Shown here piece after piece: positions 52,732 through 60,920 of a DNA stretch of 64,000 nt. The stretch lies in assembly GCA_041390465.1 (NCBI GenBank), contig JAWKPW010000013.1:1-64000 (forward strand), given 5' to 3'. The notes under the pieces are model-generated. The model was not told where the DNA came from and ran no database searches. It was given only the letters and a program-made list of their open reading frames with translations. A program made the translations under genes and the position numbers. Numbering within the stretch: the stretch's first letter is position 1; the number at the start of each line of letters is the position of its first letter. The stretch is from JAABRU01 sp041390465 (GTDB taxonomy: Bacteria; Desulfobacterota; Desulfobacteria; Desulfobacterales; Desulfococcaceae).

Positions 52732-52895
52732 TTTTTCCCTTTCCTGTTGACAGTTCTTTATTGTTTTTGGAACAGATTTTTCATTCTTTATAACGGGTTG
52801 AGAAAATTTACAAGAGAAAGAAATGATGCCGGGTTTTTACTGTGTGTTAAAGAGGATCTGCGGGCATCCTTTTTGGTTTTCTTTCCGTTTTTATC

Positions 52896-53420
52896 TCACC
52901 AATCCAGATTGAATTTTGCCATGTATGTTTTCAATTTTTCCAAATTTTCCCCTTCCAGAGGAGGGCAGTCTTCCACTCCTTTCACTCCTTCGGCCATCTG
53001 CGCTGCAAAAACCATGCATGTGGGCAGACCGCATTTCCTGCAGTTGCTTTTGGGAAGCAGTTTCAGAATTTCAATGAGTTGAGGCCGGGGTGCGGGTTCA
53101 AAAGAAGGTTCAATCTCGGCTCTGCGTTCCCATATCTCATTGATCTGATTTTTCAGCCAGTTGAGAATTTTGTCCGTCTCTTCCTCATCCCTGAGCGCAT
53201 TGACCGCAATTTTCCGGGGATGAATGGTAATCAGCCTGCCCCGGTTTTGAAAGGTGACAGAAAGCGGATCTTTGGTAAACTGAGATCCGCCCAGTTCCGC
53301 ATTCAGGTAGGGAATGACCCCGCCCACATCCTGATCCAGATGGGCATAACAGTGCACAGCCTCAAAACTTGGGTTGCACCTGGCACGGAAAATTTCTTTT
53401 GTCCAGCTTTTCAGCAGCAT
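52896..53420 (-). CDS. [4Fe-4S] domain protein, CFeS type
   Basis: A 174-residue soluble protein. Its C-terminus has the Cys pattern of the acetyl-CoA decarbonylase gamma-subunit-type [4Fe-4S] domain in LLPKSNCRKCGLPTCMVFAA (C-x2-C-x4-C) with a fourth Cys in GVEDCPPLEGEN. The N-terminal ~110 residues (RCNPSFEAVHCYAHLDQDVG, TIHPRKIAVNALRDEEETDK) are not recognised. AAGGAG precedes the ATG. Electron transfer or cluster delivery is possible. It is a single gene. Confidence 0.75.
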   Translation of the reverse strand: MLLKSWTKEIFRARCNPSFEAVHCYAHLDQDVGGVIPYLNAELGGSQFTKDPLSVTFQNRGRLITIHPRKIAVNALRDEEETDKILNWLKNQINEIWERRAEIEPSFEPAPRPQLIEILKLLPKSNCRKCGLPTCMVFAAQMAEGVKGVEDCPPLEGENLEKLKTYMAKFNLDW

Positions 53421-53970
53421 GATGTGATCTCCTTATAAAAAATGGGATAGCGGGTCAAATCCGTTGATCGGAACAGCAGCCCGGCAGCAGGACTGTTTAT
53501 ACTTATATTTTTATTTTATAAATAAGCATGTTATTTAAAATCAGCATAGACAGTATCATGGATGTGTCATTTAACTGTCTGTATTTATTATATATAGACA
53601 CAAATCAGTATTTGCTATAAAATATAATAATATCAAATAGTTAAAAACCAACCATTTTGTGCAGACCCACTGCCGTTTTTTGACTTGTTCAACATACACT
53701 TAACGCAGATCCCATGCCGGGACCATTAGCTCGTCGGCTTGTGCAAAAACGATTCTGAGGATGAGTTCTACGGAGATTGAAAAGTGCTCAACCACAATAT
53801 ACAGGAGTTACCTGAGCCAAGCAGATACCCCAGAAAACTTGACTATTGCATATAACCGAATGAAATGAAAGTTTTTAATCGATTACAGGAAAAATTCAGC
53901 AGATACTGCATATTTGTTATACATTCAGTACCTGACCAATTCAGTTTTTACAGGATGAAACAGGGAATGA

Positions 53971-54003
53971 AAAAACTGAATTTTTTGAAAAAATTCAGTT
54001 TTT
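53971..54003. repeat. Dispersed hairpin, family A copy 6 (variant core)
   Basis: AAAAACTGAATTTTTTG and AAAAAATTCAGTTTTT arms. It has the same variant core as copy 5. The 950-base gap 53421-54377 between the Fe-S protein and kamA holds this and the element at 54037, with no gene. Confidence 0.75.
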
Positions 54004-54036
54004 GATTCTGCAAAATTCAACATGTTTATACATCAG

Positions 54037-54246
54037 TGGACTGTCAATTAAGTTTCCTGACATTTTGAGGAGGCCAAACTGAAAGTTTGGGACTGTCTTC
54101 TTTGCGGGTTTTGCCAAACTTTCAGTTTGGCGCTCCTGCACCGATTTCTGATGCAAAAGAATTTATTTGCTCAGGACAGGACAGATTTGACAACTTTCAA
54201 AAAGTTGTCAAATCCTGAATGTGAAAGAACTTTTTTGACAGACCAT
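54037..54246. repeat. MITE-like element C, copy 2
   Basis: A 210-bp element with inverted ends TGGACTGTCAA and TTGACAGACCA. The interior has a GCCAAACT...AGTTTGGC palindrome pair, the segment CGATTTCTGATGCAAAAGAA and a GATTTGACAACTTTCAAAAA palindrome. Its segments are in the same order as in copy 1 (17550-17674). Confidence 0.7.
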
Positions 54247-54377
54247 TTGGGATTTACGCAGTTGTTTTTTTCAACTATTTGATTTTTAAAGAACTGCTTT
54301 TGTCGGTGCTGTATTCACTTCCATAAAAATCAACAGGTTAAAATTCGACTGCGTAACTTCCAATTTGTTATGCATTT

Positions 54378-55532
54378 TCAGTATGTCAATTTTTTGCCCC
54401 CCCGTTTTTTCCTTTGTTTTCCTTCTATTCTTTCTATCGGATCATTCACATAGACTTTTCCGAGTCCAATGGGAGAGGTAATGGTTCCTCCTTTTTTGTC
54501 CTCACTGATTCCTTCTGAATATCCGAGATCCACCGGAACCTTGCCTCTTCCACCCTGTGCATCCACCACATAAACAGGGCGAAGAAAACCTGTGGTGGCC
54601 CCGCAAAGATCTCTGCAGATTTCCTTTCCCTTGGACACCGCAGTTCGGAAGTGCCCTGTTCCCTCAACCAGATCAGCGTAATACAGATAATATGGTCTTA
54701 CACCCATTGTGCCGAGGCCATGCACCAGATCCCGCATGACATCTGTGTCATCATTGACCCCTTTCAGCAAAACGGTCTGATTTCCCATTGGAATCCCCAG
54801 TTCCCTCAAGATTTTGACGGCCTGATAGCTTTCCTCAGTTATTTCTTTTGGATGATTGAAGTGCGTATTTATGTAAAGCTGCGGATTTTTGAGAGAGCGG
54901 GGTGTATGTTTTCTCAGCACTTCAATCAGTTCTTTGTCTTCAATAATCTTTTGCGGCCAGACACACGGGACCCTTGTGCCGATTCTTATCAATCCGAGAT
55001 GTTGAATTTCTTTCAGTTTCCCCAGAATTTCATCAAGCCTGCCGGTGGGAATCAGCAGCGGATCTCCCCCGGAGAGCAATACATCTCTGATATCTTCGTG
55101 AGATGCCACATATTGAATTCCTTTTCTGATATCCTCAATTGACGGGTTCTTCCGGTCATCACCGACCTTTCGTTTTCTGGTGCAGAATCTGCAATACATG
55201 GCGCATTCGTTTGACACAAGAAACAAAACCCTGTCCGGATACCGGTGGACGATTGTCCTGGGACCGCCAAGCGGAATATCCCCTTCCTCATCCAGCGGAT
55301 CTTCTGACAGATCCATATAATGCTCAAGCTCCTGGACATCAGGAATTGCCTGTTTCCAAATGCTGTCATTCATTTTTTCAATCAGGCTGAGGTAATAGGT
55401 ATTTACCCTCATGGGGTATTTGGCAATTACTTCCCTGAGTCTGGGATCAACTCTTGCTTTCTGGCCGGCAAGCCATTTCTCCAAATCCTCGAATGATTTT
55501 ATAGCGTTTCGCAGGATGTCTTTATATGCCAT
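54378..55532 (-). CDS. KamA-family radical SAM aminomutase
   Basis: A PLP-dependent radical-SAM 2,3-aminomutase of 384 residues. The cluster motif CRFCTRK is in NECAMYCRFCTRKRKVG (CxxxCxxC). Conserved are LLSGGDPLLIPTGRLDEIL, INTHFNHPKEITEES, GNQTVLLKGVNDD and VVDAQGGRGKVPVDLGY; the expected PLP Lys lies in the GRGKVP segment. The family includes lysine, glutamate and beta-lysine-related aminomutases, and the substrate is not determined here. The ATG at 55532 has AGGAG 8 bases upstream; an ATG 21 bases earlier is not preferred. It follows a methyltransferase gene 36 bases upstream and may be cotranscribed with it. Confidence 0.87.
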   Translation of the reverse strand: MAYKDILRNAIKSFEDLEKWLAGQKARVDPRLREVIAKYPMRVNTYYLSLIEKMNDSIWKQAIPDVQELEHYMDLSEDPLDEEGDIPLGGPRTIVHRYPDRVLFLVSNECAMYCRFCTRKRKVGDDRKNPSIEDIRKGIQYVASHEDIRDVLLSGGDPLLIPTGRLDEILGKLKEIQHLGLIRIGTRVPCVWPQKIIEDKELIEVLRKHTPRSLKNPQLYINTHFNHPKEITEESYQAVKILRELGIPMGNQTVLLKGVNDDTDVMRDLVHGLGTMGVRPYYLYYADLVEGTGHFRTAVSKGKEICRDLCGATTGFLRPVYVVDAQGGRGKVPVDLGYSEGISEDKKGGTITSPIGLGKVYVNDPIERIEGKQRKKRGGKKLTY

Positions 55533-55568
55533 AAACAATTCTCCTTTGGTCATGCCGCGTTTTCAGAT

Positions 55569-56222
55569 TCACAACTTTGTTTGCTCTCCTCTCTTCTGAC
55601 CGATCATGAGAAATACGGTAAATCGCCCCATTTCCCCGCTGGCAGACGGTTTCACCACTTCTGCGGCATCTGCAAACCGGACATTTTCAAACCCGGCTTT
55701 TGTGAAAACCCTGCCCAGTTCCGTCCGATCAAATCCGAAATGGAACACGCCGGTGCTGTCCCCATGAAACCGGCCATTTTCCAAATCCAAATCTGCAATT
55801 CCCAGCCAGCCTCCGGGCGCTGTGACTGCATGGAACTGATCAAAAAGAGGTTCCGGCTCCTTTATATGGTGAAGGGTCATGCTGCTGACCACAAGATCAT
55901 AATTTCCGCTCAGCCTGCCTCCTTTGTCAAGATTGACAAGGGCGGTCTTAACATTTCCCAGATTCAGACGGGCGATCTTTCTGTCAAAAATGTCAAGCAT
56001 TCCCTGCGAACTGTCTATGCCGGTGACAGTTCGGACAAAAGGCCGCAGTTGCAGGCTCAGCAGGCCTGTGCCGCAGCCAAAGTCCATCATATCTGTTTCA
56101 GGTGTCAGGACGATTTCTTTGGATATGGTGCGGGCAATATCTTTGGCCAGTTTGACCCTTGCGGGCTGTTCATCCCATAAGGCCGCCTCTTTGTCAAAAT
56201 TCCGTTTTTCAGTGTTCATCAT
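55569..56222 (-). CDS. Class I SAM-dependent methyltransferase
   Basis: A 217-residue methyltransferase with motif I DMMDFGCGTGLLSLQLRPF (~44), post-I VTGIDSSQGMLDIFD and motif IV-like DLVVSSMTLHHIKEPEP. The substrate is not identifiable. It precedes the KamA-family gene on the same strand. In some methanogens and bacteria an aminomutase works with a methylase or acetylase in osmolyte synthesis; that is only a suggestion here. It lies about 80 bases downstream of the VanX-like gene. Confidence 0.85.
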   Translation of the reverse strand: MMNTEKRNFDKEAALWDEQPARVKLAKDIARTISKEIVLTPETDMMDFGCGTGLLSLQLRPFVRTVTGIDSSQGMLDIFDRKIARLNLGNVKTALVNLDKGGRLSGNYDLVVSSMTLHHIKEPEPLFDQFHAVTAPGGWLGIADLDLENGRFHGDSTGVFHFGFDRTELGRVFTKAGFENVRFADAAEVVKPSASGEMGRFTVFLMIGQKRGEQTKL

Positions 56223-56300
56223 TTTCCCTGTTCTGTTTTTTCAAATCCGTCAGGGAAGCAGCGCTTTTTCCTTCAGCGGGAAAGATTGCCGCAGCATCCC

Positions 56301-56975
56301 TTATTCAATGATGTTGTATCGTTTTCTGATTTCTTTTCCCGGCAGCCCGTTGAAATGCCACCACTCGGTTTTCAGTGGCAGGAATCCGGCCTCTGTCATG
56401 ACAGCGCGGAGCAGTTTTCTGCTGTTCACCTGTTCCTGTGTCAGTTTTCCCTGTTTAAGAAATTTTTCTTCATGCCGGGGCTGGGCAAGTTCTCCGAACC
56501 AGTCAAATGGCGTACCCATATCCAGTTCCCGGCCTTGGGCATCCGCAATGCTGAGATCCACAGCCGCGCCGTAATTGTGGAATGATCCTGAATCCGGATT
56601 TGCCACATAGGCATGAGCCGGAGAGCCTTTTACCATATCCCACATCTGCCGCTGAAAACGCCGGGGCCGTACCGCATCAAAAACAATCAGGCTGAATTCC
56701 GGGTGTTTCTTTTTCAAAAATTTTTGGGCATTGACCAGTTTCAGGGCAATTTCCCTTTGCAGCCAGCAGGTTTTCAGACTTCCGTATATATCCCGCTCCA
56801 GAAAATTGTCCAGAGAGGAATATTTCAGATTCACCTGAATGCCCGGATCAAGGGTATGAATGTCCACCAGTCCGTTTCTGCGGAAAAGTTCTTCAAGACT
56901 GTCTGTTTCTGATGCGGCCTGTCCGCAGAAACAGGCATGGAAAACAAAAGCATACAGCAGAATGTATACACTCAT
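56301..56975 (-). CDS. D-alanyl-D-alanine dipeptidase (VanX-like)
   Basis: A zinc M15D peptidase of about 224 residues that cleaves D-Ala-D-Ala. The zinc motif SxHxxGxAxD is in SFHNYGAAVDLSIA, and the catalytic EWWHF is in LKTEWWHFNG. A signal-like N-terminus (MSVYILLYAFVFHACFCG) puts it outside. DAVRPRRFQRQMWDM is typical. An in-frame ATG at 57023 lies inside an inverted repeat, so the ATG at 56975 is chosen although its ribosome-binding site is weak. No vanHA genes are near, so it likely serves cell-wall turnover rather than resistance. Confidence 0.87.
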   Translation of the reverse strand: MSVYILLYAFVFHACFCGQAASETDSLEELFRRNGLVDIHTLDPGIQVNLKYSSLDNFLERDIYGSLKTCWLQREIALKLVNAQKFLKKKHPEFSLIVFDAVRPRRFQRQMWDMVKGSPAHAYVANPDSGSFHNYGAAVDLSIADAQGRELDMGTPFDWFGELAQPRHEEKFLKQGKLTQEQVNSRKLLRAVMTEAGFLPLKTEWWHFNGLPGKEIRKRYNIIE

Positions 56976-56997
56976 TTTTTTGAACCGAAAATTTCTT

Positions 56998-57056
56998 TGC
57001 CACAAAGACAAAAGGATACACAAAAGGTCTTTGTGAAACTTGGCGTCTTTGTGGCA
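56998..57056. repeat. Inverted repeat with TGCCACAAAGAC arms
   Basis: TGCCACAAAGAC (56998-57009) and GTCTTTGTGGCA (57045-57056) are perfect inverted arms. It abuts a family B palindrome and lies just upstream of the VanX-like gene. Confidence 0.65.
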
Positions 57057-57061
57057 GTGTT

Positions 57062-57122
57062 ACACCGAATTTCTGTTGATTTGATTCAAAATATCCGTAT
57101 GTTTTCAATGGAGAATCGGTAT
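57062..57122. repeat. Dispersed ~60-bp palindrome, family B copy
   Basis: ACACCGAATTTCTGTTGATT left arm, TTGATTCAAA centre, and TTTCAATGGAGAATCGGTAT right arm. It ends at the stop codon of the dual-CxxC selenoprotein gene. Confidence 0.7.
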
Positions 57123-57331
57123 TACAGCCGGTTGCAGGGAATATTTGCCAAATGTTCTTCCATGTCCTCATCAATGGCATCGGCAAACTGCTCCAGGGAA
57201 TAGCGGGAACTGCATGACCTGCAGTACAGATAGGTTCTCCGTCAGGAACGCTGGACTGTGAGCGGTCTGCCGCAGTCCGGACAGTCTTTGCTCTGATATT
57301 TGCGCTTTGGAACGTAAGAAAAAAATTTCAT
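57122..57331 (-). CDS. Small dual-CxxC selenoprotein
   Basis: A 69-residue protein (with Sec) that is read through a UGA. It runs MKFFSYVPKRKYQSKDC, with first motif C17-P-D-C20, then GRPLTVQRS followed by TGA (57244-57242, codon 30), then RRTYLYCRSCSSRYS with the second motif C37-x-x-C40, and ends DMEEHLANIPCNRL with TAA. The frame is open on both sides of the UGA, the product has a zinc-ribbon or thiol-redox-like form, and a hairpin with a GGUC apical loop follows the UGA. A family of dual-CxxC small (seleno)proteins is known to me in Desulfobacterota. The ATG at 57331 has GGAGG upstream with 6-base spacing, better than the ATG at 57337. Too short for automated ORF finding, and its UGA would be called a stop. 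Confidence 0.85.
57210..57224 (-). promoter_or_regulatory. Candidate SECIS hairpin of the dual-CxxC selenoprotein
   Basis: On the coding strand CTGCA-GGTCA-TGCAG forms a 5-bp stem (6 with the flanking A/T pair). The loop GGUCA shares the GGUC core of the E. coli fdhF SECIS and starts 22 bases after the UGA. Confidence 0.75.
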
Positions 57332-57352
57332 TTTCATCCTCCGATGTTTTTG

Positions 57353-58934
57353 TCAGTTGCTGATATCCAGTCTCTGTCCTGCTTCTTTGTATTTCTTCCG
57401 CAGTCCGGGTTTTTCAATTTTCCCGGTGGGATTGCGGGGCACATCATCAAAAAAGATTTTCCGGGGCCGTTTGTAACGGGCCAGTCCCCTGCAGAATTCC
57501 CTGATTTCCTCCTCTGTCAGCACTTTTCCGGGTTTGACTTTGACCACTGCCGCGACAATTTCCCCCAGCCGCTCATCCGGCACACCGATAACGGCCACAT
57601 CCTGAATTCTGTCCAGATTCATCAGAAAATCTTCCACTTCCACAGGAAAGATATTTTCCCCGCCTGTGATGATGACATCCTTTTTCCGATCCACCAGCCA
57701 GAGAAATCCCTCTTCATCCGCGCGGGCAATGTCCCCTGTGCTGAGCCATCCGTCTGAAAGTACGGCTGCCGTGGCCTCAGGATTTTTGTAATACTCCTGC
57801 ATTACCCCAAGGCCTTTGACCAGCAGTTCCCCTGTTTCCCCTGCCGGAACCGTTTTTCCATCCAGTCCCGCTATCCGGCATTCCCAGTCAAAGCCGGGCA
57901 CGCCAATGGCTCCGACTTTGTGAATGTTTTCCATGCCCAGATGCACACACACCGGGGCCTGTGGCCTCGGTAAGTCCGTAATTGGTGTCATACGCGTGAT
58001 GGGGGAAAATCTCTTTCCACTTCCGGATCAAAGCCGGAGGAACCGGCTGCGCGCCGATGTGCATCAGACGCCACTGATCCAGTTGATAGTCTTGCAGCCG
58101 GATTTCCCCGTTTTCTATTGCAATGAGAATGTCATGGGCCCAGGGAACCAGGAGCCAGACCACTGTGGCACTTTCCTCGGAAACAGCCTCCAGAATCCAT
58201 TTGGGTTTTACGCCTCTGAGAATCACCGCCTTTGCGCCCACCAGAAAATTGCCGAACCAGTGCATCTTGGCTCCGGTATGATAGAGAGGGGGAATGCAGA
58301 GAAAATTGTCTGCATGGGTCTGCAGATGGTGCCGGTTTTCCACATAGCAGGCAAATTCCAGATTCCGATGGGTCAGACGCACTGCCTTTGGCTTTCCTGT
58401 GGTTCCGGATGTGAAATACAGAGCAGCCGTATCATACAGACTGATTTCCGGACAGGGAAAAGCAGATCTGTCTTCCTCCAAGATTTTCTGCAGGGATTCG
58501 GCCCAGTCCGGACGGATTTCCTCCGGGCCTGCAAAAATCCAGGTGGAAACACTTTGATCCGGTTCCGCTTTCACCTCTGCCAGGCGATCCGTGAATTCCT
58601 CTCCGAAAATAACGGCCTTTGCTTCCGAAATCCGTGTGCATCGGGCAATGGCCGGAGACAGGAATCTGAAATTGAGGGGCACTGCCCAGGCGCCGGTGCG
58701 CAGAATCCCGAAATATACCGGCAGCCATTCCATGCAGTTGGTCATCAACTGCACCACCCGGTCCCCTTTCCGGATTCCCCGTTTCCACAGTGCATGGGCA
58801 ATGGCATCGGCCTGGCGGTCAAATTCCCCCCAGGTGATTTCCCTGCGGATATTTTTTTCCGGCTCCCGTTCAATCAGAGCCGTCTCTTTTTCATAGCATC
58901 CTGCGTTTCGGCGCAGTATTTCCGTGATAAGCAT
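57353..58934 (-). pseudogene. AMP-binding acyl-CoA synthetase with a frameshift
   Basis: A full-length ANL-family acyl-CoA ligase split by one frameshift near 57950. The N-terminal part has YFTSGTTGKPKAVRLTHR (ATP/AMP site) and runs to YGLTEATGPGV. The C-terminal part has LGMENIHKVGAIGVPGF, WLSTGDIARADEEGFL, DRKKDVIITGGENIFPVEVE and the catalytic Lys in RNPTGKIEKPG. In the break a run GTGTGTG replaces what relatives have as GGT-TGT-GTG; a single-base gain accounts for it. The start ATG (58934) has AAAGG upstream. The other domains are intact, so this could be a recent mutation or a sequencing error in the GT run. Function would be acyl-CoA formation from a carboxylic acid. Confidence 0.82.
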
Positions 58935-59212
58935 AAGTACCTTTCCTTTCATGGAAGGGAAAATTAGCAGAACTGCATAAAATGTCAACCGTTTTCAGGA
59001 AAGAGAAGCAGGCACGGCAGGATTGGCAAAAGGGAACTTGGAGTTGCAAAGGAGTGCCAAATTGAAAATTTGGCAGTATCCGCAGACAGCATGGCGAATT
59101 TTCTGTTTGAACGTCCCAAAATATCAGGAAACGTTTTTGGGATAATGGGCCAAATCGTTTGACACATCCCTTCCGGGATTCCGGTTTGTTTTTTGGATTT
59201 TTTTCTTTTCAG

Positions 59213-59247
59213 AAAAACCGGATTTTTCCTTAAAAATCAGGTTTTTT
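59213..59247. repeat. Dispersed hairpin, family A copy 7
   Basis: AAAAACCGGATTTTTCC and TAAAAATCAGGTTTTTT arms; the right arm has one mismatch in the CCGG core. It lies in the 390-base gap between the acyl-CoA ligase and ubiE genes, which also contains a GGGCCAAATC fragment and a GCCAAATTGAAAATTTGGC palindrome at about 59057-59076. Confidence 0.7.
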
Positions 59248-59322
59248 GAATACCTGGAAACTTTCGGTTGCGTGTGCAGATCTGCCAGACAGGATTAAGT
59301 CTGATGACAGAAAAGCGTCTGC

Positions 59323-60135
59323 TTACGGTTTTCTGCCCGTATGGGCAACCGCTATGCCGTTTGTGAGCAGACTGAAGTTCACTTCGGAAAAACCGGTTTC
59401 CCGGAACACTTCTGAGAGTTCATCGGGCAGCAGAAACAGGCGTATGGTTTCCGGCAGGCAGGTGTATGCGGTTTTGGAACCCACAATCAGTTCTCCCAGA
59501 AAAGGCATGATGTGAAAGGAATAGAAATCATACAGAAAGCGGAACCAGGGCCAGATCGGTTTTGAAAATTCCAGACACAGAAAGCGTCCTCCGGGTTTCA
59601 GCACCCGGTGCATTTCCCGGAAAGCCTGTTTCATATGGGTGATGTTCCGGATGGCAAAGCCCACCATGACCGCATCAAAGGTATTGTCCGGAAAGCAAAT
59701 CTGTTCCGCATCCCCCTGCACATAGGCAATGCGTTTGCGGTGAAAAGCGCTGGAAGATTTTTCACGTCCGGCTTTCATCATTTCCCAGTTGATGTCATAC
59801 AGAATCACTTTTCCGGACGGGCCTGTTTTTTTATCTGCAAGAATGGACAGATCTCCTGTCCCGCCGCAGACATCCAGAACCTTGTCGCCGGGTTTCAGGC
59901 CAATCATCTGTATTCCCTGATATTTCCACAGATAATGAATGCCCATGCTCAGCAGGGTGTTCATCATGTCATATTTGGCAGCCACGGAATTGAAATGCCG
60001 CCGCACCCGCTCGGCTTTTTGGGATTCGTCCAGTTCCTCGGAACCGAAACGGGCTTTTCCCGCGTGAATGATGTGTTCGTCCAACTGCTCCCGGCGTCTG
60101 TTTCTGTCAAACCATATGCTGCTGTCAAGATTCAT
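59323..60135 (-). CDS. ubiE: Demethylmenaquinone/ubiquinone methyltransferase family (UbiE/MenG)
   Basis: A SAM-dependent C-methyltransferase of about 270 residues that completes menaquinone. It has the SAM site KVLDVCGGTGDLSILADKK, GDAEQICFPDNTFDAVMVGF, and the family FAIRNITHMKQAFREMHRVL plus KPGGRFLCLEFSKP. The start at 60135 overlaps the cobM stop by 11 bases; an upstream ATG at 60189 would extend into cobM. It is the last gene of the lon-tsaB-unknown-cobM-ubiE operon. The host being anaerobic, the menaquinone role is more likely than ubiquinone. Confidence 0.92.
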   Translation of the reverse strand: MNLDSSIWFDRNRRREQLDEHIIHAGKARFGSEELDESQKAERVRRHFNSVAAKYDMMNTLLSMGIHYLWKYQGIQMIGLKPGDKVLDVCGGTGDLSILADKKTGPSGKVILYDINWEMMKAGREKSSSAFHRKRIAYVQGDAEQICFPDNTFDAVMVGFAIRNITHMKQAFREMHRVLKPGGRFLCLEFSKPIWPWFRFLYDFYSFHIMPFLGELIVGSKTAYTCLPETIRLFLLPDELSEVFRETGFSEVNFSLLTNGIAVAHTGRKP

Positions 60136-60919
60136 CAGCTTGTCTCTTTTCCTGTTTTTCACGGAATTCATGGGAAAAATCTTTGTCATAAAGTCTGGAT
60201 TTCTGTTTTGCCTGCTGCAGATTCTGATCCAGTGCCGGGCCCGCCAGAATCAAAGCCTGCTTGCGTATTTTCTCCCTTTTCACCACTTCGCCGAGTTCTC
60301 CCACTGTGGTGCGGAAAATTTTTTCATCCGGCTGACTGACACAGCAGGCTATGGCCGCGGGCGCATCGGCTCCGTATGTTTTTGACAGGATTTCTGTCAC
60401 TTCTGCAATCATGGAAATGCTGAGATAAATGCACAGGGAAGCCCTGTGCCGGGCAAGGGATTCCAGATTTTCAGCATCCGGAACCGGGGTGCGTCCGGCC
60501 ATGCGGGTAAAAATCAGGGTCTGGGTGATTTCCGGCAGAGTGTATTCAATTCCCATTGCAGCGGACGCGGCAAACGCGGCTGTAACGCCCGGTATGACCT
60601 GAAAGGGAATGGCATCGCGGCTGAGTTCTGCGATCTGTTCGGCAATCGCGCCGTACAAAGCCGGATCGCCCGTGTGCAGACGCACCACCTTCTTTCCGGC
60701 AGTATAAGCATCCCGCATCATGCGCACAAATTCATCCAGATGCAGAGATGCACTGTTGACATGTTCACATCCGGGTCTGGTCCACCGCAGAAGGGCTTCC
60801 GGGACCAAAGACCCCGCGTAAATCACCAGATCAGCATCGGCAAGCGCCTTCAGTCCCTTGACGGTAATCAGTTCCGGATCGCCCGGACCTGCGCCCACAA
60901 AAAGAATCGGATGGTTCAT
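60125..60919 (-). CDS. cobM: Precorrin-4 / cobalt-precorrin-4 C11-methyltransferase
   Basis: A tetrapyrrole methylase of about 264 residues that adds a methyl at C11 in cobalamin ring synthesis (CobM; CbiF in the anaerobic route). It has FVGAGPGDPELITVKGLKAL, the segment VIYAGSLVPEALL, VRLHTGDPALYGAIAEQI and IPGVTAAFAASAAMGIEYTL typical of precorrin-4 enzymes. The ATG at 60919 follows a GGAG site and starts one base after the upstream stop; an in-frame ATG 63 bases earlier is not preferred. Its C-terminus overlaps ubiE. An anaerobic host makes the CbiF form more likely. Confidence 0.92.
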   Translation of the reverse strand: MNHPILFVGAGPGDPELITVKGLKALADADLVIYAGSLVPEALLRWTRPGCEHVNSASLHLDEFVRMMRDAYTAGKKVVRLHTGDPALYGAIAEQIAELSRDAIPFQVIPGVTAAFAASAAMGIEYTLPEITQTLIFTRMAGRTPVPDAENLESLARHRASLCIYLSISMIAEVTEILSKTYGADAPAAIACCVSQPDEKIFRTTVGELGEVVKREKIRKQALILAGPALDQNLQQAKQKSRLYDKDFSHEFREKQEKRQADES

Positions 60920-60920
60920 C

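Noticed and set aside
53640..53900. Possible tRNA or structured RNA in the long gap before kamA
   Set aside because: No cloverleaf or T-loop sequence could be found.
56976..57023. Upstream ATG for the VanX-like gene
   Set aside because: It lies inside an inverted repeat and would put non-signal residues before a good signal peptide.
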